From the NCBI RefSeq assembly GCF_041514305.1, contig NZ_JBGMWH010000009.1:91440-155439 (forward strand): a stretch of 64,000 nucleotides of DNA, given 5' to 3'. The stretch's first letter is position 1. Every line of letters starts with the position of its first letter. Of this stretch, positions 47,343 through 55,495 are shown piece after piece. A program made the translations under genes and the position numbers. The stretch is from Salinarimonas chemoclinalis (lineage in GTDB: Bacteria; Pseudomonadota; Alphaproteobacteria; Rhizobiales; Beijerinckiaceae). A model generated the notes under the pieces. It saw only the letters and a list, made by a program, of their open reading frames with translations, was not told where the DNA came from and made no database searches.

Positions 47343-47578
47343 TCGAGCGGAACGCCAAGGACGGGCCAGCGTCCTGCGGCGGGAGATCGGCTCCCGCCGC
47401 CTGCGGGCGACAGCCTCGCTCGATCCATGGAGGATGTGCGATGATGTGGGACTTCCCACGCATCAGCGTGTCCATCACCCTGCGCCGCATGCGGAAGACG
47501 AGAATGGCCCTCGTCTTCCGCTTAGCGCTGGAGTGGTGAAAACGGGGGAGGAGAGGAAACTCTCCTTCCCCACTCCGG
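47343..47578. repeat. Hairpin-rich repeat element, copy 1
   Basis: About 235 bp with at least four stems: GCGGCGGGAG/CTCCCGCCGC, GTGGG/CCCAC, GCGGAAGACGAG/CTCGTCTTCCGC (47491-47521, perfect 12 bp with a 7-nt loop), and a 12-bp stem closed by GAAA on the plus strand (47544-47571). A second copy begins exactly 356 bp further on, with no indels. On the minus strand the GAAA hairpin is followed by GTTTTC, so it could also work as a terminator. Reading frames through it differ between copies mainly by amino-acid-changing substitutions, so it does not look coding. Confidence 0.8.
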
Positions 47579-47698
47579 GCCGAAGCATAGCACGGACGAC
47601 GCTGGCGGCAAACTCCACACGCCGAATACGCGTCGAAAATCGACGGAATTGCGCGCTCCGTCTGGCCATGCAGAATTGGAACGACTACGTTCGCGCAA

Positions 47699-47934
47699 TC
47701 GAGCGGAAGGCCAAGGACGGGCCAGCGTCCCGCGGCGGGGTATGGGCTCCCGTCGCCTGCGGGCGACTGCCTCGCTCGATCGATGGAGGATATGCGATGA
47801 TGTGGGGCTTCCCACGCGTCAGCGTGTCCATCACCCTGCGCAGGACGCGGAAGACGAGCTGGAGCCTCGTCTTCCGCTTGGCGCTAGGGCGATGAAAACG
47901 GAGGGGGAGAGGAAACTCTCCTCCTCCACTCCAC
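47699..47934. repeat. Hairpin-rich repeat element, copy 2
   Basis: This copy is collinear with copy 1, with about 28 differences by hand count. All major stems are kept. The 12-bp stem at 47847-47877 is identical except for its loop. In the GAAA-capped stem (47900-47927) one pair changes on both sides (G-C in copy 1, A-T here) and two others change on one side while staying pairable. It lies 60 bp from the ggpS stop. Confidence 0.8.
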
Positions 47935-47993
47935 GACCGCAATATAGCCTCGAAACGCACCCGCGGCAACGCCGCCGCGCATCGCGGCCGGGC

Positions 47994-49514
47994 TCACGCC
48001 GCCGCTTCAGCCGGCGCCTGTCCACGCAAGCGATCGATCTTCGTGAACTGCGCACGCGTCACGGCGGCCCAATGGCCGAGGTCGTAGGTCGCGACCTCCT
48101 TCGCCATGGCAGCCATCGCCGCCGCCGCCTCGTCCGCCGGGGTGGCGAGCGCGGTGTCGAGCGCGTTGTCGAGGGAGCGGTTGGAATACGGGTTCGTCAG
48201 CATCGCCTGCGGCAGCTCGACGGCGCAGCCGGCGAACTCCGAGAGGATGAGGACGCCCGGGTTGCCCGCCTTCGACGCCACGTACTCCTTGGCGACGAGG
48301 TTGAGCCCGTCGCGCAGGGGCGCCGTGAGGCACACGTCCGCGATGGCGTAGTACGCGACCAGCTTCTCGAACGGAATCGCCTGCCCGAACAGGACGACGG
48401 GCGTCCAGTCCAGCGTCGAGAAGCGTCCGTTGATGCGCCCGACGAGCCCTTCGATGTCGCGCTGCGTGCCCTCGTAGACGGTCATCTGCGCGGCGGCGCG
48501 CACCGACGTGGCGAGCATCTTCACCTTGCCGATCAGCTCGGGACGGCGCTCGAGCAGGCGCTCGAAGGCGCACAGGCTCTCGACCATGCCCTTGGTGTAG
48601 TCCGTGCGGCCCACCGTCATGATCAGGCGCCGGCCGTCGAGCTCGTCGAGGAGCTGCTTCTGCAGGTCCTGGTTCTCCGGCGTGGCCAGGATCGAGCCGA
48701 CCAGCGACGCGTTGCATCCAACCGGCGCGACGCCCAGCAGAACGTCGCGGCCCTCGAACGTGACCTTCTCGGGCACGTCCGGCTCGGAGAGCGCCATGCC
48801 GGGTGTCGCGAGCGCCGGGTCGACGGGGATCGCCGCGCCCATCGTCGCGCCCATCAGGGAGCGGGCGACCTCGGCGAAGTTGCGCGCGTAGCGCGGCAGG
48901 TGGAAGCCGACGAGGTCGCAGTCCAGCAAGCTGTTGATGATCTCGCGCCGCCAGGGCAGCACGTTGAACACGTCCGGCCCCGGGAAGGGCGTGTGATGGA
49001 AGAAGGCGATCTTCACGTCGGGCTTGATCCGGCGCAGATAGAGCGGCACGAGCCACAGATTGTAGTCGTGCACCCACACCAGCCCGTCGTCGGCGACTTC
49101 CTCGGCGGCCGCCTCGGCGAAGGCGCGGTTCACCTCGCGGAACGTCTCCCAGTCCACATTGTCGTAGCGATAGCGATCCGGGAACGAGTGCAGGATCGGC
49201 CACAGCGCCTCCTTGGAGGTGACGTGGTAGAAGCTCTCCACCTGCTCCTTGGTGAGCGGCAGGCGCGAGACACGGTAGTCGCCGAACGGGTCCTCGACGG
49301 TCACGACCTTCTCGAAGTCGACGCCGACCTCGGGGTCGAACGTCTTCCACGCGACCCAGGAGCCCGCCTCCTCGCCGAGATGGTTGAAGAAGCTCTTGAG
49401 CGTCGGGACGATGCCGTTGGGGCTCTTGTTCGTGCGATAGTGGATCTTGCCGTCGACCGTCACCTCCTCGAGGGGCTGGCGATGATAGACGATGACGAGG
49501 GGGGATCCGCTCAT
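47994..49514 (-). CDS. ggpS: Glucosylglycerol-phosphate synthase (GT20)
   Basis: 506 aa from the ATG at 49514, overlapping the upstream phosphatase gene by ATGA. It is a GT20 enzyme related to trehalose-phosphate synthase, but its sequence follows GgpS. The start SPLVIVYHRQPLEEV and KSPNGIVPTLKSFF replaces the GGL loop of OtsA, and FYHVTSKEALWPILHSFPDR closely matches cyanobacterial GgpS as I remember it. Catalytic segments are DGLVWVHDYNLWLVPLYL, AFFHHTPFPGPDVFNVLPWR, VGRTDYTKGM and TAPLRDGLNLVAKEY. It joins ADP-glucose and glycerol-3-phosphate. The neighbouring HAD and gpsA genes support this over trehalose synthesis. Automatic annotation would probably call it otsA. Confidence 0.88.
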   Translation of the reverse strand: MSGSPLVIVYHRQPLEEVTVDGKIHYRTNKSPNGIVPTLKSFFNHLGEEAGSWVAWKTFDPEVGVDFEKVVTVEDPFGDYRVSRLPLTKEQVESFYHVTSKEALWPILHSFPDRYRYDNVDWETFREVNRAFAEAAAEEVADDGLVWVHDYNLWLVPLYLRRIKPDVKIAFFHHTPFPGPDVFNVLPWRREIINSLLDCDLVGFHLPRYARNFAEVARSLMGATMGAAIPVDPALATPGMALSEPDVPEKVTFEGRDVLLGVAPVGCNASLVGSILATPENQDLQKQLLDELDGRRLIMTVGRTDYTKGMVESLCAFERLLERRPELIGKVKMLATSVRAAAQMTVYEGTQRDIEGLVGRINGRFSTLDWTPVVLFGQAIPFEKLVAYYAIADVCLTAPLRDGLNLVAKEYVASKAGNPGVLILSEFAGCAVELPQAMLTNPYSNRSLDNALDTALATPADEAAAAMAAMAKEVATYDLGHWAAVTRAQFTKIDRLRGQAPAEAAA

Positions 49515-50272
49515 GCGCGTTCTCCTGCCGTTTCTCCCGTGAGCTCGAAATGACGCAGCGCGTCGGCGATGCCGGCCGCGCCGGGATGGGGCGAGTGGTA
49601 GACGTGGGCGAGGCCCTGGATCGCGCGCACCAGCGGCTCCTCGGAGTTGCCGACGGCCACCGCGTTGAAGCCCTCCGCCAGCATGGCGTAGTCGTTCATC
49701 GTGTCGCCGGCGGCGAGCACCGTCGCGGGGTCGAGGCCGAGCGTGCGCACGAAGCGGCTGAGCGTCGTGCCCTTGTTGACGCCCTTGGGCACCACGTCGA
49801 AGAAGCGTCCTGCGGACACGATGCAGTCGAAGCCCGCCGCCTCGACCTTCGCCCGGCTCGCGGGGGTCAGCAGCGCGGGGTCGTAGTCGTAGCTGACCCG
49901 GTAGCGGAAGGGCGTGTCCTGGATCACCAGGCCCGGCTCGTCGGCCAGCAGCGCGCGCACGCGCGCGCCCGCGTAGCCCCAGGCCTCGCGGATCGGCGCC
50001 TCGAACTCCTCCCACGGCTGCAGCGAGACGCCGTCGTAGACCGACGTGCCGATGTCGCCGACGATGAAGTGCGGACGCGGCATGCCGGGCGTCTCGATCA
50101 GCTCGGCGATGAAGTCGATGTCGCGGCCCGTCACGAAGACGAGGAGCGCGTCCTCGCGAGCCGAGAGCTGCTCGTAGAGGGCGGCGCGCTGCTCGTCCGA
50201 GCCGCCGAGGAAGGTTCCGTCGAGGTCGGTCGCGAGGACGAGCGACGGGGCGGGGATCGTCGGGGCGTTCAT
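49511..50272 (-). CDS. HAD-IIB phosphatase, likely glucosylglycerol-phosphate phosphatase
   Basis: 253 aa, ATG at 50272, overlapping its neighbours by 4 bp on each side. HAD motifs are LVLATDLDGTFLGGSD (I), LLVFVTGRD (II), VVPKGVNKGTTLSRFVRTL (III) and VLAAGDTMNDYAMLAEGF (IV), with a sucrose-phosphatase-like C2B cap (FIVGDIGTSVYDG, RVSYDYDP). In Pseudomonas and Stenotrophomonas the same two functions form one protein, a phosphatase domain followed by a GgpS domain. Here the order is the same but the genes are separate. It should release glucosylglycerol. Confidence 0.82.
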   Translation of the reverse strand: MNAPTIPAPSLVLATDLDGTFLGGSDEQRAALYEQLSAREDALLVFVTGRDIDFIAELIETPGMPRPHFIVGDIGTSVYDGVSLQPWEEFEAPIREAWGYAGARVRALLADEPGLVIQDTPFRYRVSYDYDPALLTPASRAKVEAAGFDCIVSAGRFFDVVPKGVNKGTTLSRFVRTLGLDPATVLAAGDTMNDYAMLAEGFNAVAVGNSEEPLVRAIQGLAHVYHSPHPGAAGIADALRHFELTGETAGERA

Positions 50273-51402
50273 GCGCAGTGGCGCTCCTCTTCTTCGTCGA
50301 TGCGGGCGGGATGCGGAGTCGTCCAGTCGTCGCGTGCGCCCACGGCCTCCGGATGGAGATCGGCCAGCATGAGCTCCTTCATCGACGCGGAGACCGGAGC
50401 GCCGTCGAGGATGGCGAGCACGGTCTCGCAGACCGGCATCGGCACGCCGAGCCGCCGGGCGAGCGCCACGACCGACTGGGCGTTCTCCGCGCCCTCGACC
50501 ACCGGGCCGTCGGCGCGGCGCACCGCCGCCTCGCCGGCGCCGAGCGCCTTGCCGTAGCTGAAGTTGCGCGATTGCGTGGACGAGCAGGTGAGCATCAGGT
50601 CGCCCGCGCCGGCGAGCCCGAGCAGCGTCTCGAGCCGCGCGCCGACGGCGAGCCCGAGCTCGGTGATCTCGGCGAGCCCGCGGGTGATGATCATCGCCCG
50701 CGCGTTCGAGCCGAGGCCGAGCCCCTCGGCGACGCCGCAGGCGATGGCGATGACGTTCTTGGCCGCCCCGCCGATCTCGACGCCGCGGACGTCGTCGGAG
50801 ACCCAGGGCCGGAACGACTCGCTGGCGAAGGTGACGGCGACCCGCGCGGCGAGGTGGCCGTCGTGGAAGCGGCCGTCCCGGAAGCCGTCCTCGGTGGCGG
50901 CGATCGTGACGCCGGTCGCCATGTCCTGCGCGACCTCCCCGGCGAAGGTCGGCCCGGAGAGGACCGCCATCTCGCGGCCGGGCATCACCGCCTCGATCAC
51001 CTCGCCCATCAGGAGCCCGGTTTCGCGCTCGATGCCCTTGGCGCAGATCACGACGGGAACCTCCGCCGGAAGCAGCGGCTCGACCCGGGTCGCCACCGTG
51101 CGCAGATGCTGCGAGGGGCTGACGAGCACGACGAGATCCGCGCCCGCGAGCGCCTCCTCCATCGCATTGGTGACGATGACGTCGTCGGGAATGTCGGCGT
51201 TCGGCAGGAAGGGGTTGCGGCGCTCGCGGGCGACCGCGTCGACCACGTGCTCCTCGCGCGCCCACAGCCTGACGCGCCGTCCGGCGCGCCAGGCGGTGAG
51301 CGCGAGCGCGGTGCCCCACGACCCGCCGCCGATCACGGCGATGGTGTCGAAGACCGCGGGCCGAGTCTCGTCGGGGCGGCGTGCTGCTGTGTCGAACGTC
51401 AA
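50269..51402 (-). CDS. gpsA: NAD(P)-dependent glycerol-3-phosphate dehydrogenase, osmolyte-dedicated paralogue
   Basis: 377 aa using the TTG at 51402, which has GAGGAG nine bases upstream; an ATG at 51483 would add 27 residues without a clear ribosome site. The NAD site is IAVIGGGSWGTALALTAWRA. Other marks are VVICAKGIERETGLLMGEVI, MAVLSGPTFAGEVAQDMATG and RGVEIGGAAKNVIAIACGVA. It reduces dihydroxyacetone phosphate to glycerol-3-phosphate, a substrate of GgpS. A second, ordinary gpsA is at 55938-56927. An extra C-terminal tail of about 30 residues (LADLHPEAVGARDDW) is not in that copy. Confidence 0.9.
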   Translation of the reverse strand: MTFDTAARRPDETRPAVFDTIAVIGGGSWGTALALTAWRAGRRVRLWAREEHVVDAVARERRNPFLPNADIPDDVIVTNAMEEALAGADLVVLVSPSQHLRTVATRVEPLLPAEVPVVICAKGIERETGLLMGEVIEAVMPGREMAVLSGPTFAGEVAQDMATGVTIAATEDGFRDGRFHDGHLAARVAVTFASESFRPWVSDDVRGVEIGGAAKNVIAIACGVAEGLGLGSNARAMIITRGLAEITELGLAVGARLETLLGLAGAGDLMLTCSSTQSRNFSYGKALGAGEAAVRRADGPVVEGAENAQSVVALARRLGVPMPVCETVLAILDGAPVSASMKELMLADLHPEAVGARDDWTTPHPARIDEEEERHCA

Positions 51403-51736
51403 GAGGCGTATCTCCTCTGTGAGGCGCGCGCCGGCAGGCGCGCATCCGGCATGGACTCGCGCGGCCGGGATGCGGCGCCACATAGTCGTGGCTCCCCGTT
51501 GCGATGCGCGTGCCGTGATGATGGTGGTCTAGTTAGAGCATCGCACCGCAAAAGGCAAATCCACCCCGCCCACGGGATGAACGAGGGGTCACTGGCGCGG
51601 GGGAAATGATCGCGAATGAACTCCAAGGGAGCTTTCGATCCGCTTCGTTCTACGAACGCTCTTGCCTCGCCCACCGGTCCGGCTGCCGAAATGTTGCTTT
51701 CCATGCCGAAATATGTGGCAGCGCAACACGATGCGA
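51403..51736. promoter_or_regulatory. Upstream region of the glucosylglycerol operon
   Basis: This 334-bp region has no gene. It holds a perfect 13-bp inverted repeat TTCGT-TCT-ACGAA (51644-51656) and a direct repeat of TGCCGAAAT spaced 20 bp (51684 and 51704), about two helical turns. These could bind a salt-responsive regulator; no promoter is assigned. Confidence 0.35.
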
Positions 51737-52237
51737 TCAGCCGGACTGCAGCCCGCGCAAGCCTCTCGCGGCGATCGCGGCGGAGGCCTCGTCGAGCCGC
51801 GCGAGGGCACCGTCGAGGGCGCGCCGCTCGGCGGCGGAGAGGCTCGCCTCGAGCGCCGATTCGATCGCCCCCGCCAGGCGCGCGATGTCCGCGAAGGCGT
51901 CGGCGCCCGCGCGCGTCAGGGAGAGGCTGGCCCGGCGGCGGTCGCGGCTCGCGCTCGCACGCGTGGCGAAGCCGAGCTTCATCAGGTGCGCGATCGCCCG
52001 GCTCGTCGCGAACTGGTCGAGCCCCGCGGCCCGCGCGATCTCCCCCGCGCTGAGCCCGGGCCTGTCCCCGATCACGGCGAGCGCCCGCCAGGACGCTTGC
52101 GTCAGGCCGTAGGTCGGCCCGTAGTGGCTCTCGAGCAGCGCCGCCACCCGGGCGGAGACGATGAAGAGCCGGTAGGGCAGCCAGGCCTCCAGCGCCAGCG
52201 GCGACGCATCGTCTCGGGGCGACGTCTCGTCGGTCAT
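51737..52237 (-). CDS. MarR-family transcriptional regulator
   Basis: 166 aa. The winged helix is visible: YGLTQASWRALAVIGDRPGL, SAGEIARAAGLDQFATSRAI, AHLMKLGFATRASASRDRRR and ASLSLTRAGADAFADIARLA. Such dimers repress efflux genes and are released by small aromatic ligands. It is divergent from a DMT-family transporter, with 178 bp between the starts, and probably controls it. Confidence 0.9.
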   Translation of the reverse strand: MTDETSPRDDASPLALEAWLPYRLFIVSARVAALLESHYGPTYGLTQASWRALAVIGDRPGLSAGEIARAAGLDQFATSRAIAHLMKLGFATRASASRDRRRASLSLTRAGADAFADIARLAGAIESALEASLSAAERRALDGALARLDEASAAIAARGLRGLQSG

Positions 52238-52339
52238 GGTGATTCGCGGCTCGTTTCTCGACTTCCCTGCGGGGGCGGAGAGAGCATGCCGCCGCGGGGG
52301 TGGTCATCGCAAGGGCAGAGGCTGCACGGCATTCGTGCT

Positions 52340-52367
52340 TTGCACGACACAAAACCTGCGATATATT
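52340..52367 (+). promoter_or_regulatory. Promoter of the DMT transporter gene
   Basis: TTGCAC and TATATT are 16 bp apart, 49 bp before the transporter start, in an A/T-rich stretch unusual for this genome. The MarR protein could bind here. Confidence 0.5.
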
Positions 52368-52415
52368 TGCAATATGCTAGCTTATGGCGAGCGCCCCGTA
52401 CCCAGGAACACCCCG

Positions 52416-53408
52416 ATGCCGAAGGATCGTACGCAGCTCGTCGCAGCCCTGATGTTCGCCGCCACGGCGTTCCTGTGGGGCTCCTCCGCCATCGTCACGA
52501 CGACGCAGGCCGTCGCGGTGCCCGCCGCGCTGTCGGTGGCGTGGCGCATGCTGATCGTCTTCGCCGTCATGCTCGCGCTGGCGGCGGCGACGCGCACGCG
52601 GCTGCGGCTCGAGGCCCGCGACGTGCCCTTCGTCGTCCTCCAGGGCGTGCTCTTCTTCGGGCTGAACTTCATCGCCTTCTACGAGGCGACGCGGCTCGTC
52701 CCGAGTGGCATCGCCGCGCTCGTCCTGTCGACGTCGGCGATCGTCGCGGCGCTGCTGGCCCGGCTGTTCCTGAAGGCGCCCCTCTCGTGGCGCGCGCTCG
52801 CCGGCCTCGCCTGCGGCGTCGGCGGGCTCGGCCTCGTCTTCGCGCCGGAGCTCGCCCGGCTCGACGCGGGCGCGTCCGGGAGCCTCGCGGGGCTCGGCTT
52901 CGCCTTCGTCGCCGCCGCCTCGACCGCCGCCGGCACGGTGGCCGGCGCGCGCAACCAGGCACGGGGCCTGCCGACGCTCGCGACCATGACGTGGGGCGCG
53001 CTCGCCGGCGCCGCCTTAGCCGTCGCCTGGACCGCCGCCGGCGCGGACCGCCCGATCGTGCTCTTCGACCCGAGCCCGGCCTGGATCGCGGGCCTGCTCC
53101 ACCTCGCGCTCGCGGCCTCGTGCCTCGCCTTCCTGATGTACTTCGCCCTGGTGCGCCGCCTCGGGCCGGCGCGGGCCGCCTACACGCTGGCGCTCGCACC
53201 GCTCGTGGCCATCGTCGCCTCCGCGCTGTTCGAGGGGCTCGAGCCGACGCCGCTCGTCGTCGCCGGCGCGGCCGTGATCGTGGGGGGCAACGTGCTCGTG
53301 CTCGGCGGCGGGGCGCGCGAGGCATCGGCGGAGCCCCGGCGAGGGCGGGATGTCGCAACCCCCGCCCCCGCCACGACCCTTGGCGCGGGCGCGCGTTCTC
53401 CGCTATGA
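52416..53408 (+). CDS. DMT-superfamily (EamA) transporter
   Basis: 330 aa from the ATG at 52416 (AGGA eight bases upstream). There are ten hydrophobic helices in two EamA repeats: LMFAATAFLWGSSAIVTTTQ, FYEATRLVPSGIAALVLSTS and GLACGVGGLGLVFAPE in the first, and AASCLAFLMYFALVRRLGPA and AAYTLALAPLVAIVASALFE in the second. It exports metabolites or drugs; the substrate is unknown. The last 30 residues are polar. Its stop is 7 bp before the rnd start. Confidence 0.88.
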   Translation: MPKDRTQLVAALMFAATAFLWGSSAIVTTTQAVAVPAALSVAWRMLIVFAVMLALAAATRTRLRLEARDVPFVVLQGVLFFGLNFIAFYEATRLVPSGIAALVLSTSAIVAALLARLFLKAPLSWRALAGLACGVGGLGLVFAPELARLDAGASGSLAGLGFAFVAAASTAAGTVAGARNQARGLPTLATMTWGALAGAALAVAWTAAGADRPIVLFDPSPAWIAGLLHLALAASCLAFLMYFALVRRLGPARAAYTLALAPLVAIVASALFEGLEPTPLVVAGAAVIVGGNVLVLGGGAREASAEPRRGRDVATPAPATTLGAGARSPL

Positions 53409-53415
53409 CGCGTGC

Positions 53416-54570
53416 ATGGAGCTGATCACCGATACCGACGGCCTCGCCGCCGCATGCACGCGTCTCGCCGCGAGCCCGTTCGTCACGGTCGACACGGAAT
53501 TCATGCGCGAGACGACCTATTATCCCAAGCTCTGCCTGATCCAGATGGCGAGCCGGGAGGAGGCGATCCTCGTCGACCCGCTGGCGCCGGGCCTCGACCT
53601 CGCGCCCTTCCTCGCGCTGATGGCGAACGAGGCGGTGGTGAAGGTCTTCCACTCGGCGCGCCAGGACCTGGAGATCGTCTGGATCCTCGGGCGGCTGATC
53701 CCGGCGCCGCTGTTCGATACGCAGGTCGCGGCGATGGTCTGCGGCTACGGCGATTCGGTCTCCTACGAGCAGCTCGCCAACGATCTCGCCAAGGCGCGCA
53801 TCGACAAGTCGTCGCGCTTCACGGACTGGTCGCGCCGGCCGTTGTCGGACGCGCAGCTCGCCTACGCGCTCTCGGACGTCACCCACCTCGTCGCCGTCTA
53901 CGACGCGCTCGAGGCCAAGCTCGCCGAGACCGGGCGGCGCTCCTGGCTCGAGGAGGAGATGGCCGTCCTCACCTCGCCGGAGACCTACGCCGCCGAGCCG
54001 GAGACCGCCTATCGCCGGCTCGCCGGGCGCGTGCGCAAGGCGCGCGAACTCGCTGTCCTGATCGAGGTCGCCGCCTGGCGCGAGCGCGAGGCGCAGACGC
54101 GCGACGTGCCTCGCCAGCGCGTGATGAAGGACGACGCCGTCGTCGAGATCGCGGTCACCCAACCGCGCGACGCCGCCGCGCTCGGCCGCCTGCGCGCCCT
54201 GCCCAACGGTTTCGAGCGCTCCCGCGCCGCCGAGCCCGTGCTGGCCGCCGTGAAGCAGGGCCTCGACCGCGATCCCGCGACGGTCGTGATGCCCGAGCGC
54301 CGCGGCGGCCGCGGGCAGACCGGGGCCACGGTGGACCTGCTCAAGGTCCTGCTCAAGGCGGTGTGCGAGGAGGAGGGCGTGGCGACCAAGATCGTCGCCA
54401 CCGTCGACGACCTCGAGGCCATCGCCGAGGACGACGCCGCCGACGTGCCCGCGCTCCACGGCTGGCGCCGCACGCTGTTCGGCGAGCGCGCGCTCGCGCT
54501 CAAGCAGGGCGGGCTGATGCTCGGCCTGCGCGACGGGCGCGTGGTGGTGGAGCAAGCCGCGGAGGCGTGA
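53416..54570 (+). CDS. rnd: Ribonuclease D
   Basis: 384 aa. The DEDDy exonuclease domain is clear: FVTVDTEFMRETTYYPKLCL (Asp and Glu), VVKVFHSARQDLEIVWILGR (second Asp motif) and LAYALSDVTHLVAVYDALEA (Tyr and Asp). Two helical HRDC-like domains follow (LIEVAAWREREAQTRDVPRQ, RVMKDDAVVEIAV). It trims tRNA 3' ends. It follows the transporter closely but is an ordinary housekeeping gene. Confidence 0.95.
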   Translation: MELITDTDGLAAACTRLAASPFVTVDTEFMRETTYYPKLCLIQMASREEAILVDPLAPGLDLAPFLALMANEAVVKVFHSARQDLEIVWILGRLIPAPLFDTQVAAMVCGYGDSVSYEQLANDLAKARIDKSSRFTDWSRRPLSDAQLAYALSDVTHLVAVYDALEAKLAETGRRSWLEEEMAVLTSPETYAAEPETAYRRLAGRVRKARELAVLIEVAAWREREAQTRDVPRQRVMKDDAVVEIAVTQPRDAAALGRLRALPNGFERSRAAEPVLAAVKQGLDRDPATVVMPERRGGRGQTGATVDLLKVLLKAVCEEEGVATKIVATVDDLEAIAEDDAADVPALHGWRRTLFGERALALKQGGLMLGLRDGRVVVEQAAEA

Positions 54571-54576
54571 GGGCGC

Positions 54577-54870
54577 TCAGGGCTTGCGCATCTCCTTGTC
54601 GAACTCCTCCTTCGAGGGCGCGACCTTGCTCGAGCGCAGCCCGGTTTCGTGCTTCTCGACGAAGTCGTCGGTCTGCGGGCGGTCCGTGCGCGCCCCGGCC
54701 TGCGCATGGCGCTCGTTGTGCTCGCGCAGCTGATCCTCGCCGTGGAGCTGGTTGTCGCCCATGCGCTTCGACGCGAGCTCGTCCTCGCGCGTCACATTCT
54801 CGGGCACGTCCGCGACGTGCTGCGCGTGGCGGACGGTGTCGTGCCCCATTCCCTTGCCGGCCTTGGCCAT
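54577..54870 (-). CDS. Small hydrophilic protein, unknown
   Basis: 97 aa, ATG at 54870 behind GAAGGAGG. It is extremely polar, with many His, Glu, Asp and Arg residues and no hydrophobic core (MAKAGKGMGHDTVRHAQHVA, DNQLHGEDQLREHNERHAQA). It is probably disordered, like hydrophilins that build up under water stress, though no named family is recognised. It is a stand-alone gene that converges on rnd. Confidence 0.65.
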   Translation of the reverse strand: MAKAGKGMGHDTVRHAQHVADVPENVTREDELASKRMGDNQLHGEDQLREHNERHAQAGARTDRPQTDDFVEKHETGLRSSKVAPSKEEFDKEMRKP

Positions 54871-54961
54871 GGCGGCCTCCTTCTCGTATCGTGGATGGTC
54901 ACCGAGGCAACGGCCGCGCGGGGGCGGGGTTTCTCGCGATGATGGCCGATTGGGGGCGCCG

Positions 54962-55354
54962 ATGGCATCGCCGTTCTATGCGCGGATCAAGACGGACGTG
55001 CTCGCCATCTCCCGGGCGATCCCCGAGGGGAGGCTCGCGACCTATGCGGACATCGGCGCGCATCTCGACGTGATGCCTCGCCACGTCGCCTACATCCTGG
55101 CGACCCTCGGCCCCTCGGAACGCGAGACCGTCCCGTGGCATCGCGTGGTCGCGGCGGACGGGACGCTGGGTCCGTCGAAGGCGGGCGGACGCGCGGCGGA
55201 GCAGCGAGAGCGGCTCGCCGACGAGGGAGTCGTCGTGGACCGAGGGGGCGCGGTCGCGGCTTTCGTGGGACGGGTGGTCGCGGTCTCGGACCTCGCGCAC
55301 GGTGTTCCGAAGCAGACGCGGCCCGTGAATGCGCCGGGCGGCGCGCGGCGGTGA
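54962..55354 (+). CDS. Alkyltransferase-like protein (ATL)
   Basis: 130 aa, ATG at 54962. It matches the DNA-binding domain of O6-methylguanine methyltransferase: FYARIKTDVLAISRAIPEGR, LATYADIGAHLDVMPRHVAY. The reactive site is PWHRVV instead of PCHRV, so the alkyl-accepting Cys is Trp, the hallmark of ATL proteins. These bind O6-alkylguanine and bring in nucleotide excision repair. The C-terminal 30 residues are an unconserved tail. Confidence 0.85.
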   Translation: MASPFYARIKTDVLAISRAIPEGRLATYADIGAHLDVMPRHVAYILATLGPSERETVPWHRVVAADGTLGPSKAGGRAAEQRERLADEGVVVDRGGAVAAFVGRVVAVSDLAHGVPKQTRPVNAPGGARR

Positions 55355-55495
55355 CGGCGGGTGTGAACTCGTTCGCATCGTCGCGCGGACCTTTCGCGAG
55401 AGCAGATCCGTTGCGGTTCGTCCAGGCGCGAGCTCGGCGACGCGCTCGACCGCATCCCCACGCTCCGGCCCCGGCCGGCACGCGCCGCCCTCCCC

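Noticed and set aside
47260..47950. CRISPR array
   Set aside because: There are only two long units with hairpins and no short repeat-spacer pattern; none was seen elsewhere in the window.
47994..49514. Trehalose-phosphate synthase (otsA) as the name of the GT20 gene
   Set aside because: The N-terminal loop and the gpsA-phosphatase neighbours fit glucosylglycerol-phosphate synthase better.
47649..49553. Plus-strand frames through the hairpin repeats
   Set aside because: The two copies differ mostly by amino-acid-changing substitutions, so coding is unlikely; the part beyond 47994 is antisense to ggpS.
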